A DNA stretch of 23,686 nucleotides from positions 1 through 23,686 of IMG/VR virus record IMGVR_UViG_3300012988_000041. One strand, given 5' to 3'. The translations under genes were made by a program, and so were the position numbers. Within the stretch, counting starts at the first letter, position 1; each line of letters starts with the position of its first letter. Positions 9,601 through 16,304 of this stretch are shown piece by piece. The notes under the pieces are model-generated. The model did no database searches. It saw nothing but the letters and a program-made list of their open reading frames with translations, and was not told the origin of the DNA. The stretch is from a virus.

Positions 9601-10550
9601 TCGGTCGACGCGCCGGGGGTTTCATCCACAGGCCGGGCGCGGGTCTCATCTTCGGGCAGGGTCTGCGGCTTGGCGCGCAGATGCTCGTTGCCAAACGTCT
9701 GCTCGGCCGCGCCGGCCACCGTACCGCCGACTAGGCCCTTGATGCCGGACATGCCGTAGCGTTCGAGCGAGCCTTCGCCCCCGATCTCGCCACGCGTTCC
9801 GTAGTCCTCAACGACGTCCTGGCCTGTCTCGACGCCGCCTTCGACGAGCCCCGCCACGACCGGACGCTTGACGATGCCGAGGCCGCTCTTCTTCAGGCCG
9901 CCGGTGGCGAACCTACGAACCACGCCGGCCTCGGGACCGATCAGGTCCAGGGCGGCAGAGCCGCTGGCCGCCAGGGCGGCGCGACCACGGTTCTCAGTCC
10001 CCGCCTCGTCCTGACCAGACCGCTGTCCGCCGTAGCTCTGTATCCAGCTGGGCGCGAACGCCCCGATGCCGGCGCCAATAGCCGCGCCCGGGATTGCGCC
10101 GATCCCTTCGAACGGTGCACCGGCCATCGCGCCGAGCCGCGCGCCGGCCATAGCGCCAGCGCCGCTGATCCCTAGCTGCGGAGCCAGTTCAGCCAGGGTC
10201 TCCTTGACGAACTGAACCGGGTGCCGGCCGATATCGCCCAGGGTCATGACATCGGCAGGGTTATCGGCGACCACCTTCTCGCCGTAGGCCTGGATGCCCT
10301 CAGTCGGCAGGCCGACGTCCTGCGCAGCGCGGGCGAAGGACGCGAGCGCGCCGCCAGCCCCACGCTTGACGCCCTGGATGATGGTCGAGGGCTTGTCTTT
10401 AGCGGCCTCTTCCTCAGCGCCGGCGGTCCTGCGGCGACCAGACAGATCGGGCAGCACGTAGGGCGCAGCGGTCGTGGTGCCAGCGGGCGCCCACGATCCT
10501 CCGAAGTCGGCGGGGTCCGGCAGATTGCTGCGGCGGGGTTCGCGCGCCAT
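3654..10550 (-). CDS. giant internal virion (ejection) protein with lytic transglycosylase, HExxH peptidase and polyvalent-protein-like regions
   Basis: This 2298-residue protein is the last of three consecutive ejection-protein genes, the position of T7 gp16, and is much longer than gp16 (about 1300 aa). ATG 10550 directly abuts the TAA of the upstream gene. Visible parts: residues 128-170 form a Gly/Ala-rich hydrophobic stretch. Residues 358-470 are lytic-transglycosylase-like, with the probable catalytic E368 in ADIESRGSG and the later YGKYQMMGRNL. Residues 505-730 are charged helical, and 740-950 low-complexity and Lys/Ala/Pro-rich. Residues 1034-1056 look like a twin-arginine signal. Residues 1100-1250 contain HEALH (1150-1154) and a downstream DPDELF, as in zincin metallopeptidases. 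Residues 1640-2250 are a long helical region with FYYLQN and a hydrophobic helix at 2001-2021, resembling LPD38-type regions of phage polyvalent proteins. It probably opens the peptidoglycan and enters the host with the DNA. The LPD38 assignment is tentative. Confidence 0.88.
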   Translation of the reverse strand: MAREPRRSNLPDPADFGGSWAPAGTTTAAPYVLPDLSGRRRTAGAEEEAAKDKPSTIIQGVKRGAGGALASFARAAQDVGLPTEGIQAYGEKVVADNPADVMTLGDIGRHPVQFVKETLAELAPQLGISGAGAMAGARLGAMAGAPFEGIGAIPGAAIGAGIGAFAPSWIQSYGGQRSGQDEAGTENRGRAALAASGSAALDLIGPEAGVVRRFATGGLKKSGLGIVKRPVVAGLVEGGVETGQDVVEDYGTRGEIGGEGSLERYGMSGIKGLVGGTVAGAAEQTFGNEHLRAKPQTLPEDETRARPVDETPGASTDMLALPAPEPKRLTAPVDGPIRGEAPVEHLRLTDQRKGRPSQVYGPAIADIESRGSGDYQAVGPVTKRGDRAYGKYQMMGRNLPQWTREALGREMAPQEFLADPEAQDRVFDHVFGGLVERFGNAEDAASAWFTGRPRRTGSKARDVLGTSGEEYVQKFAAAMARRGDYEITEGPAAGTPGRAGDEVSFTADELRARIDELAGDDVDETTADSLAPEIAKGGEQAAAAIGRERERLQADFDSLAEIEDRLLPEDVSDQQRRLASRERTIMAAVETAERLAKARGPEIVTEAPPLRADRLPAGPQVNPELAQLGEQLATEGAQARANDLSARSQMEQAQLAQVQPRVDAAAEAAERGKVLARVIASKSANPRADFAETLRDMGLPEALGPSEERTLRMEESFRRREALAEAQAQQAALPAQDTSLGVRERPAPAPEPVQPTEPTAQTKPTETPAPAPTPQERAAASTSARADAHIATQSLGPVQAKWFREGMKAELGQDHETPTATKGATLYNFERGKKFAAAEREQQAREAEASTPPARPAGPRETRRKLKSASVERQRETQERAAQKRAGLPVAARKAVEAKKPEPVAPPAKKAPAPAAKAAPKPAPKPVEKAKAPTPKAPTKPASADALMKLRAKKAEAEAKAQTDEDVDEERQALMKDIAKARNAGEITPLQAKSLTDKVTAETVRGGVVQRVPTDNIAAELALLSGETKQQAVTRRGLAGLAAGAMGSAAFQAQARTNVDGVAVVDEALKTGKLDNVVRAVMKTTKNPQYRELARLMLLGGFAKGTTIQVSDEGNASLNTLGVTNTKTGNVLLYKTTNGPSGVSEETILHEALHSWVAGRYNTLDIGGVPTNLDLIGAKRQSGDKFNEAFRNLWFDFHTMMQDKHPNLLKEIDENIWAIEAAADPDELFVRVFTDDALQNFLRTHDIKGNKIAPANPTSIWAKIMGMIRSLFGVKPPISALSEIADAGWSVLKAGALDTPDFDTAARVTAYDRGEKLDRAAFGDKFQRVKAEKKTPEAYARRTAVNKAKVAVDVSGRELLKKMQMWLSGTEDIANRLGAVVPSARKLIDLVSNGHAEAREFEERLANIKSVYQSLPAKLKGTKPGSISDYLLASTTSGKWGYDPGYVEGGVTIDPEMAKMFKAIEAQSKKAADVIRDVFLFNHEGRQKLYREVVKTIDAEYKPLLDVATTEEQTKRIKDDWERALKNFSRVFDTQAGTPYTPIAREGAWAVVGKSDTYKAAEKAKDQKALDKMADDPEHHYVDFRDTLAEAEALASHVATKFGPKNVYQFERGKVEDGAIVGEELFLAFDQVKKAINAATKAKPGEGKLGKSAAQRMDRLVTDLYLSSLSEASARKAELGRKNVPLRDPVTGEVVDMMHAFVTRGSAMANYIASISNGPQITSAIYAMKDETSNADYDKRQDAQRGVNEVMFRYSSTVGAKPSRVIDRAVRAVSIWTLLTSPFYYLQNATQHSLIAVPLMASKYGYGAANRETWAAYSMFGKMTKGTKLNERIDFKNAPKELHGVLEYLAKRGRLDAGFAAENGHWEVNGDGVLPQTWNKVDAFLRMMPQRVEVANRVVTGIATYKLAIADGKTETEAREIASQMIYEAHGDYSGINSPTPFHVAGNFGKVALQFRKFQLIMGQLVARQFRMAFAGATREEKVQGFKALAFLSAHMAAIGGIVGQPGAALLGPVIGALLNMLDDDDDKDWNNWQEDLKEALGAGGEGEKRDWLADLLYKGAPYALLSMDTSDRLGMGNILSLAPYSDLPAAVTNKEKFYETMGQLMLGPSGGMMTKAIDGWGFAEKGDWGRVAESLMPGVFANSAKAFRLETEGLTDKKGDVLMPPEDISGLDGFYTAMGVRPRSLTNQAERRSKDYAIGEYYDAQTSKLKSKYIKAVESKDPAKVRAVREEFEAVQDARARDGIKRQPLSTLLKAPSAQAKRERNVIGGVPTTAANRTLALQMLYADTPQDALDATP

Positions 10551-12371
10551 TTACTTGCTCGCTGGTTGAAGCCGCCGCAGTTGCCGTTCGAACTCTTCTA
10601 CACGAGAACGCGTCGCGCCCATCTGGATGGACTTCAGTGCCGGCGTCTGGCCTTTGTTGCGGCGGGCGTCGAACACGCGAAGCGCCTCTTTGTCCTCGTT
10701 GTACTGCTTGATGCGTTTGGGATCGTCAGTGAACAGCTTGGCGGTCGCGGACTGACGGCCAGCCTCGGTGGCGGGCCGCTGCACAGGCGCCCTCGGCGCG
10801 GCAGGCGCGGCGGTAGGCTTCGCCGCCGGGGCGGTCCCCGGCTTCGCGGCAGGCGCGGCGGCCCCCGCTGTACCCGGCTTGACCTTCCTGGCGTCCTGCA
10901 CCCTGCGGATAGCGGTGCCGGCGGCGACCGGATCGGGGTAGGCGATCTGGGCGTAACCGTAGGCCTGACCCTGCGTCGGGAACATCGCACCGACGTTGCC
11001 CTGGTTGTCGAGCACGCCGAACGTTTTGCCGCCGCCGGGGGCGTTCACAATCTGCACGAGGCCATGCTTCACCAGCGGGTTGCCTTCCCACTCGTCGCGC
11101 TCAGCCTGCTGGTGTTGCAGGCGGTCGTTCACCTGGGTCTTGATCTGGGTCAGGGTCTCGGGATCGCTGGCCGTTTCGGTGGTGATGAAACCCTTCGGGC
11201 TCAGGATCGCGTTCTCTTCCGCCCACGACGTGTAGCCGACAGGGTCGAGCAGCGACGCCCCGGGGGCTGAGAACTTCTTCACGCTGTCGCGAAACTGGGT
11301 CTCGCGGTCAGCCTCGACCCGCTCGCCTGACGTCTTCTGCCTGATCTGCGCGGTCTGTGCTTCAGCCAGTCCCCGAGTGGACGCATAGCCAGCGATCTTG
11401 GCTTGGCTCTCCATCATCTTGGTGAACTCTTCGCGGCTGTCGGCGATCAGCTTCTCGCGGACCTCAGGCCGCAGAAGCTCGCCGGCGATATTCGCCTTCA
11501 GTTCACCCTTCGGCACGTTGCGCAGGACCGTGACCTCGGTGTCCTTGCCGTTCGCGTCCTTCTCGGTGACGGACATGCTCCACGTGCCGTTGCTGTTCTC
11601 AGTGATCTTGGTCGGAACGCCGGTGGTCTGCGACGCCATGTAGCTGAGATTGGCGGGGCTGGCGGTGTCGAACGCCCGGAGCTTCCGATCGATCACCAAG
11701 TCGCCGTACTGCTTGTAGTGCTCGTTGGCCTTGTCGGGCTGACGCGCCTCAGCGTAGGCCTTGGCCAGATACAGCTGCCGATCGATTTCCGTGGCCGGAC
11801 GCATCTTCTGACCGCCGCTGCCTGCAACGGGCACAGTGTCGGGGGTCGCGGGCTCGGGCCCGGCCGCAGGAGCAGCGGCCGGGGCGGGCGGCGCGCTCGC
11901 GGCAGCCCCCATGAGACCCGGCATGTTCACCTGATCCAGGGGACGCGTCGCTGGCGTCTCGGCGGCAGGGGTTGCGGCAGGCGCGGCGGCCGGGGCGGCC
12001 AAGCCGAGACCGACCTGGGGCGCAGGCGTCGTCAGGCCAGCGCCGTCGGAGGTCTGACGGATGCTCCGCCTGGAGAACAGCCCGGCCAGCTTGCCGACCA
12101 GTCCGGCTTCCTGAGGATCGGCGGCGACCGGGCGCGCAGCGGTGCGTGCGGCGTAGATGTCCTCGACGCTGCCGATGGGCTGGTCGATCAACGGTGCGCC
12201 GCCGACCGCCCACGCGAGCTTGCCCTCGCGCTCGTCGGCCTCTCGGGCGCGCGTGGCTGCCTCCTCGGCGGCCCTGGCTTGTGCGCGCCGCGCCCGGTTG
12301 GCCGTGTCGCTCTCGATGCCTTTGGCTACGCCGCCGGCGAAGTCGCCAAGGCCTTCCAGAAACCCAGCCAT
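10551..12371 (-). CDS. internal virion (ejection) protein, middle gene of the trio
   Basis: This 606-residue protein lies between a gp14-like and a gp16-like gene, the place of T7 gp15. Its ATG at 12371 shares a base with the TGA of the preceding gene (TGATG), and its TAA directly touches the ATG of the giant gene, so the three are probably made in fixed ratio. The N-terminus (MAGFLEGLGDFAGGVAKGIE) is amphipathic and is followed by an Ala/Arg/Glu-rich helix. Two Ala/Pro-rich linkers (about 112-190 and 500-545) separate helical segments. Residues 200-330 look folded and contain DKANEHYKQYGDLVIDRKLR. No enzymatic motif was recognised. Assignment rests on gene order, composition and length, not on a conserved motif. 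A role in building the DNA-translocating channel is inferred from the T7 gp14/15/16 analogy. Confidence 0.75.
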   Translation of the reverse strand: MAGFLEGLGDFAGGVAKGIESDTANRARRAQARAAEEAATRAREADEREGKLAWAVGGAPLIDQPIGSVEDIYAARTAARPVAADPQEAGLVGKLAGLFSRRSIRQTSDGAGLTTPAPQVGLGLAAPAAAPAATPAAETPATRPLDQVNMPGLMGAAASAPPAPAAAPAAGPEPATPDTVPVAGSGGQKMRPATEIDRQLYLAKAYAEARQPDKANEHYKQYGDLVIDRKLRAFDTASPANLSYMASQTTGVPTKITENSNGTWSMSVTEKDANGKDTEVTVLRNVPKGELKANIAGELLRPEVREKLIADSREEFTKMMESQAKIAGYASTRGLAEAQTAQIRQKTSGERVEADRETQFRDSVKKFSAPGASLLDPVGYTSWAEENAILSPKGFITTETASDPETLTQIKTQVNDRLQHQQAERDEWEGNPLVKHGLVQIVNAPGGGKTFGVLDNQGNVGAMFPTQGQAYGYAQIAYPDPVAAGTAIRRVQDARKVKPGTAGAAAPAAKPGTAPAAKPTAAPAAPRAPVQRPATEAGRQSATAKLFTDDPKRIKQYNEDKEALRVFDARRNKGQTPALKSIQMGATRSRVEEFERQLRRLQPASK

Positions 12372-13411
12372 CAGATCGGGACCTTGCTGTAGTCGACCAT
12401 CTTGTACCCGTCAGGGCCCACCATGACCGCGTCAGGGAACAGGAGCTCAACCTCGTCGGCCATGTAGCCGAACCGCAGCGGCGCGCTGGCCGGCTCCCAG
12501 ATGTAGCGGAACGCCCACAGCACGACGCCGTGCGCCATGGTGGCGAGCCGGTTGGCGTCCTTCTTGAGGCGGCGGTCGGACTTGAAGAGCGAGGTGTTGC
12601 CGAGCGCGGCGCTGCCCATCTGCCCGGCCAGCATCCCGATCCCGGCCAGGGGGCTGGACGAGGTGTTCATCGAGGTGTTGCCGAGCGAAGTGTAGGCGTC
12701 GAGGTTGGCGCCGTAGCCCTTCTGGGCGATGCCGTAGCCGGTGTTGACGTTGGCTGCGCCGCCGGGGGTCGTGCCGGCCGCCGCCGCTGCGCCGCTCAGG
12801 CCCGCGCCGGACGCGCCGCCCGCAGCACCGCCGGCCTGGAGGATGCTGGCGAAGCCGCCGCGCCCGAAGTTGGCGGCGTCGGAGGTCAGCTGCATCCCCA
12901 GCGCCTTGGCGCCCTCGCGCGCCCGGGTCGCCGCGCCCGCTTCGGTGGCGGTGTTCATGACCGACGCGTCGCTGCGCGCCGCCAGGGCCGCCGGGCTGGT
13001 GGGGTCGATACCGAGGCTGCCCAGCTTGCGAGCCAGGGTCCCGGCCTGGGACTGGGCCGCCGTGCGCACGTCGCCAATCGCGCTGCGCGCCTGCTTCTCC
13101 TGCTCCTCGGGGGCCGAATACTCGTCGACCATCTTGTAGTAGCGGTCTTCGGCCGGCACCCCGAGGGTGCGATAGCGTTCGTCCGCCAGCTTGGCTTGGT
13201 CGTAGGTCAGATCGAACAGCTGACCCTGCCGCTCGATGTTGGTGTCGCTCTCCTTGATGAGTTGCGACATCGCCGGGGCGACGTACTTGTCAAAGTAGTC
13301 GCGGTTCCAGGCTTCCGACCGCTCGGCCAGGGCGACGTTGGCCTTCGCGGCCTCGCCGATCTGGGGGTCGTACTTATTTTTGGAGGCTTTGCAGTACCAC
13401 CGGTCACGCAT
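12371..13411 (-). CDS. internal virion protein (gp14-like) with C-terminal S74-like chaperone domain
   Basis: This is a 346-residue protein. ATG 13411 has the site CAGGAG eight bases upstream and overlaps the GNAT gene by 8 nt. The N-terminal half (residues 1-185) is helical, with WNRDYFDKYVAPAM, DERYRTLGVPAEDRYYKMV and ARKLGSLGIDPTSPA. This is the pattern of podoviral internal core/ejection proteins. Residues 186-275 are Gly/Ala-rich and flexible. The last 70 residues match the intramolecular chaperone (peptidase S74-like) family: SDRRLKKD (S278 and K283, the spacing of the Ser-Lys pair in the family), FGYMADEVELLFPDA, and GYKMVDYSKV at the very end. The family usually helps fibre trimers fold and may be cut off autocatalytically. 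Here it is a short form lacking the helix that usually follows VDYS. Whether it still cleaves is unknown. Confidence 0.82.
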   Translation of the reverse strand: MRDRWYCKASKNKYDPQIGEAAKANVALAERSEAWNRDYFDKYVAPAMSQLIKESDTNIERQGQLFDLTYDQAKLADERYRTLGVPAEDRYYKMVDEYSAPEEQEKQARSAIGDVRTAAQSQAGTLARKLGSLGIDPTSPAALAARSDASVMNTATEAGAATRAREGAKALGMQLTSDAANFGRGGFASILQAGGAAGGASGAGLSGAAAAAGTTPGGAANVNTGYGIAQKGYGANLDAYTSLGNTSMNTSSSPLAGIGMLAGQMGSAALGNTSLFKSDRRLKKDANRLATMAHGVVLWAFRYIWEPASAPLRFGYMADEVELLFPDAVMVGPDGYKMVDYSKVPI

Positions 13412-13922
13412 AGCGACACTCCTGTCGGAACATTCGATAGATCAACACGTCGCCGCCGTCACGCGCGGCGTGCGTAAGCCGGGCCTCGGGCGTGAACCCG
13501 AGGTTGGTGACGAAGCGGCGGCTGCGGTAGTTGCTGTCCTCGACCCAGGCCGAGACGCGGGCGACACCCATGGTCACGAAGGGGAATTTGAACGCCTCGT
13601 GGAGGATGTGCCGCGTGCTCCACTTCCCGGTGCCGTCCGAGGCCACGTGCATGAACACGTTCTGGCCGTTGTACTGGTCGTAGCCGATGGCTGCGATGAC
13701 CTTGTCGTCCCGCAGCTGCACGATCCCCTTCCAGTCCTCGGTCCGGCCCGGGTCGTAGAAGGTGCTTATGAAGGCGTAGGCGGCGTCAGCGTCGGAGACG
13801 ACGGCGTATCGGACACGTCCGTCGGGCCGGGCACGTGATTTGCGGCGGCGACGAGACCGTTCAGTCGGTGGTTCTCCGCCTGAAGCGCCTGAAGCTGCGC
13901 TCCCATTTCGATCACCTGACAC
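13404..13922 (-). CDS. GNAT-family N-acetyltransferase-like protein
   Basis: Residues from about 36 on read as a GNAT fold: VRYAVVSDADAAYAF as the first strand and helix, GIVQLRDDKVIAAIGYD as the central strands, GTGKWSTRHILHEAF near the acetyl-CoA loop, and EDSNYRSRRFVTNLGFTPEA as the typical C-terminal motif. The classical Q/RxxGxG/A loop is degenerate. Such proteins sit just before the ejection-protein genes in several podoviruses; their substrate is unknown. The start is uncertain. GTG 13922 is the only ATG/GTG/TTG in frame before the domain, but it overlaps the preceding gene by 157 nt, and residues 1-35 (Ser/Gly, then RSRRRRKSRAR) look like shadow translation. The gene may begin at an unusual codon or be reached by frameshifting. 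It overlaps the next gene by 8 nt. Confidence 0.72.
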   Translation of the reverse strand: MSGDRNGSAASGASGGEPPTERSRRRRKSRARPDGRVRYAVVSDADAAYAFISTFYDPGRTEDWKGIVQLRDDKVIAAIGYDQYNGQNVFMHVASDGTGKWSTRHILHEAFKFPFVTMGVARVSAWVEDSNYRSRRFVTNLGFTPEARLTHAARDGGDVLIYRMFRQECRYA

Positions 13923-14020
13923 GTCAGCATCCCGATGTGGTTCGCGACCGCCTGTTGGACGTTTTGGGCGATCTGCGCGAAGGGGCTCACCCCTTCTTGG
14001 GTGGGGCTCTCGTCTTCCAT
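13766..14020 (-). CDS. small coiled-coil protein of unknown function
   Basis: This protein of 84 residues begins at ATG 14020, chosen because GAGGA lies 10 bases upstream; the TTG at 14029 would be only one base from that site. After an acidic N-terminus (MEDESPTQEG), residues about 13-55 form one amphipathic helix with leucine/isoleucine heptads (IAQNVQQAVANHIGML, then IEMGAQLQALQAENHRL), a likely oligomerising coiled coil. The final 20 residues are Pro/Thr/Ser-rich and are encoded by DNA that also encodes the start of the GNAT domain in another frame. There is no membrane segment or signal peptide. The product could be a virion assembly factor, or the N-terminal part of a frameshifted coiled coil-GNAT fusion. 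Confidence 0.6.
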   Translation of the reverse strand: MEDESPTQEGVSPFAQIAQNVQQAVANHIGMLTCQVIEMGAQLQALQAENHRLNGLVAAANHVPGPTDVSDTPSSPTLTPPTPS

Positions 14021-14046
14021 TTGGTTCAAGTCCTCAAGCTATCCTA

Positions 14047-14502
14047 TCACGGACGGGCGATTTCCACCCACCATGCCCGGTCGAAGCCGGCGGTGACGAT
14101 GGTGCGGTTCTGCGCCGGGATAGACAAGGGTGTCTGTGCGCCGATCAGGGCTCCGGTCTTGACGTTGACCAGTGACGTTTGACCGGTGGCCATGATGCTG
14201 ACCGGGCCAAGGTAGTTCAGGACCTCAACCGTCTGGCCGTAGGCGAACCCGTCCTGGGTGGGCGAGGGGAACGTCAGCTGGATGCCGGCTTGGTTCAGCT
14301 GAATGATGCCGCCGGCGTCGCCTGGGTTGATCGAGCCGGACATGTTGATCAACCGATAGGGCCGCCCGCCCGGGTTGGTGATCGCCTCCCCGAAGGTCTC
14401 CTCCAGATTGACCATGACGATCAGCTGGCGACGGACGGCTTGCAGGAACTCGTAGAGCCCCGGGTCCTGCATCTTGGGGACGTCGGGGATGCGCCGCGTC
14501 AT
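14047..14502 (-). CDS. hypothetical virion-region protein, 151 aa
   Basis: The start is ATG 14502, which overlaps the TGA of the nozzle gene as ATGA. A longer frame reaching 14736 exists, but its extra 78 residues (Arg/Pro/His-rich) are a shadow of the nozzle gene. The N-terminal 45 residues are helical (DPGLYEFLQAVRRQLIVMVN). The remainder is a run of short beta strands (RLINMSGSINPGDAGGIIQL, VEVLNYLGPVSIMA, ending in FDRAWWVEIARP), resembling small structural or fibre-head proteins. No family was recognised. Being coupled to the nozzle gene suggests a tail-tip or tail-assembly role, which is inference. Confidence 0.72.
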   Translation of the reverse strand: MTRRIPDVPKMQDPGLYEFLQAVRRQLIVMVNLEETFGEAITNPGGRPYRLINMSGSINPGDAGGIIQLNQAGIQLTFPSPTQDGFAYGQTVEVLNYLGPVSIMATGQTSLVNVKTGALIGAQTPLSIPAQNRTIVTAGFDRAWWVEIARP

Positions 14503-16301
14503 GTGGCGTGGAGCTCTTCGATGGTCGTGGCGAAGTGGACGCTGCGGACGTTGACGTTGCCGAGGATGGAGAACTCCATCTGCCGCGCCTTGAACGCCGG
14601 GATGCGGATGGGGTCGAGCGAGAACGGCCGCAGGTTGGCGCGCAGTTCGCCGCCGTCCCCGTAGATGACGATCTGCAAGGTCCGGGCCGAGGTCGGCCGG
14701 GGCAGGTTGTCGAGGATCGAGCCGTTGATCTCCCACTCGTTGAGCGGGGCGCCGTTGATCGCGCCCATCAGGTCGCCGGGATAGTGGGCCGCGTTCCAGG
14801 CCGTGACCGCCGCGCGCTCGGCCTCGTAGGCGCTGTTGTCCAGCAGCTGGCTGTAGTCGGCGTCGACACGCAGCAGGCTGAAGGTCCCGGCCACCTCATT
14901 GAAGAACCTCTTGGACTTCCACTCGTAGCTGAGCGGCGTCGCCTCGTCGGCGTCCATTTGGTAGACCTTGTGGTCGGTGTCGTGGACGTAGAACATGAAC
15001 CCGTTGCGGGCGTCGACGTGCAGCGCGATGGCCGGCAGCTGGACGAACGACAGCGCCGGCGGGTCGGTGCGACTGAGCACCAGGGCGCGCGAGGGCGTCT
15101 CGTTGGGGAACACCCCGAAGTACCGCCCCTGGAGTACGGCCGCCTTCATGGTCGCCGGGATCAGCGGACGCCACTCGTCGGCGGTGAACAGGTTGGAGGT
15201 CGATAGGCCGCGCTCGCTGGGCGACAGCGTCACCAGACCGTTAGGGCTGGCGTAGACCACGCCGTCCTCGTCCGAGGCGATGGTGGCCTTGGCCACGCAC
15301 GGCTCTTGGAGGGGGATTTTCTCGGTGTACATCTCGCCGGGCACGCCGCCGTGGATGAAGAACGGGGTGGTCCCGGTCATCACAGCGACCGAGGTCCCGA
15401 CCACGCCCAGGCCGACGATCTTCATGACCGGCAGGGTGATGGCGTAGGCCAGCGGCCACGCGTGCGGCTGATGCGGCTCGGAGAAGTAGACGGTGTTGCC
15501 GACGAACCCGGCCAGCGAGCCGCCCGGCAGGGCGACCAGACCGGCGAGGTTAACCGGCGGCGGCAGCCAGCCGATGGTGTCGATCGGTTCGCCCAGCTGG
15601 GCGACGGTCAGACTGTCGTCGTAGAAGGTGGTGGCCACTGGGATTTCGGCGACGAACTGGTAGCTGACCGTGGCTGTGCCGACGACCGTCCGATAGATAC
15701 GGCGGTGGGTGACGTTCTCGCCGGCGGTGGGCCCGTAGAAGTCGGACACCCGCACGGTCGAGCCGACCGGCGGCACGCTGAGCAAGGCGGACGCGGGCGA
15801 CGGCGCGCTCTCCGAGCGGATGGCGCCGAACACCGAGATGTTGGTGTAGACGTAGGCGCGGCTCTCAGGCGTGCCGGTGCCGACCACCGTCAGGGTGGTG
15901 ATGGGCGGAGCTCCAGGCGGCGTGATCCCCATCGGCTGGGACGCAGACGGGTAGGGCTCAGCCCCGCCCGTCGCCATAGCCCAGTTAGTCTTCTTCGGCG
16001 GCCCGTCACCGGTGTAGTAGATGCGGCTCTCGCCGGCGGCGTCAGCCGTCGGGCTGACCGCGACGTCCACCTCGTTCATCCACAGCAGGAAGGCCGAGGC
16101 CCCCGAGTTGTGGAAGAGCCTGTAGAGGGTCTGGTAGGCGGCAGGCGGCGGCGTGTAGGCAAGCAGCGGACCGCGCCAGTACCTGAGCTCTTTAGAGTAG
16201 AGCTTAACGTTCAGAGCGGTCTGAGCGAACTGGTCCCCCAACAGGGTGGGGGACAGTCGCGGGATCAGCCCGTCGAACCCAAGGAGCCTGAGCGCGGTCA
16301 C
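14499..16301 (-). CDS. tail nozzle / tail tubular protein B-like
   Basis: This 600-residue, beta-rich protein starts at GTG 16301, four bases after the TAA of the upstream gene, with AAGAAG/TAAGG just before it. It opens with a segment typical of podoviral nozzle proteins (FAQTALNVKLYSKELRYWRG). Repeated strand-rich blocks follow that look like a beta-propeller or platform: YTNISVFGAIRSESAPSP, LVALPGGSLAGFVGNTVYFS, FFIHGGVPGEMYTEKIP, VVYASPNGLVTLSPSERG and HDTDHKVYQMDADEATPLSY. Length and order match the proteins that close the tail end (T7 gp12, P22 gp10). It would form the distal end of the short tail, through which DNA leaves. The nozzle assignment is by family resemblance; the exact fold was not tested. 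Confidence 0.82.
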   Translation of the reverse strand: MTALRLLGFDGLIPRLSPTLLGDQFAQTALNVKLYSKELRYWRGPLLAYTPPPAAYQTLYRLFHNSGASAFLLWMNEVDVAVSPTADAAGESRIYYTGDGPPKKTNWAMATGGAEPYPSASQPMGITPPGAPPITTLTVVGTGTPESRAYVYTNISVFGAIRSESAPSPASALLSVPPVGSTVRVSDFYGPTAGENVTHRRIYRTVVGTATVSYQFVAEIPVATTFYDDSLTVAQLGEPIDTIGWLPPPVNLAGLVALPGGSLAGFVGNTVYFSEPHQPHAWPLAYAITLPVMKIVGLGVVGTSVAVMTGTTPFFIHGGVPGEMYTEKIPLQEPCVAKATIASDEDGVVYASPNGLVTLSPSERGLSTSNLFTADEWRPLIPATMKAAVLQGRYFGVFPNETPSRALVLSRTDPPALSFVQLPAIALHVDARNGFMFYVHDTDHKVYQMDADEATPLSYEWKSKRFFNEVAGTFSLLRVDADYSQLLDNSAYEAERAAVTAWNAAHYPGDLMGAINGAPLNEWEINGSILDNLPRPTSARTLQIVIYGDGGELRANLRPFSLDPIRIPAFKARQMEFSILGNVNVRSVHFATTIEELHAT

Positions 16302-16304
16302 GCC

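Noticed and set aside
7224-9734. Open frame of 836 codons on the + strand inside the giant ejection gene
   Set aside because: Its product is Gly/Leu/Arg/His-rich without any family pattern, and the opposite strand holds clear domains with catalytic motifs. In GC-rich DNA the antisense frame lacks stops by composition. The other long + strand frames at 4761-6086, 6102-7220, 10221-11270, 11403-12392, 11972-13477 and 15306-16754 are rejected for the same reason.
14503-14736. N-terminal extension of the 151-aa gene to 14736
   Set aside because: It lies inside the nozzle gene, reads as Arg/Pro/His-rich shadow, and ATG 14502 makes a perfect ATGA overlap.
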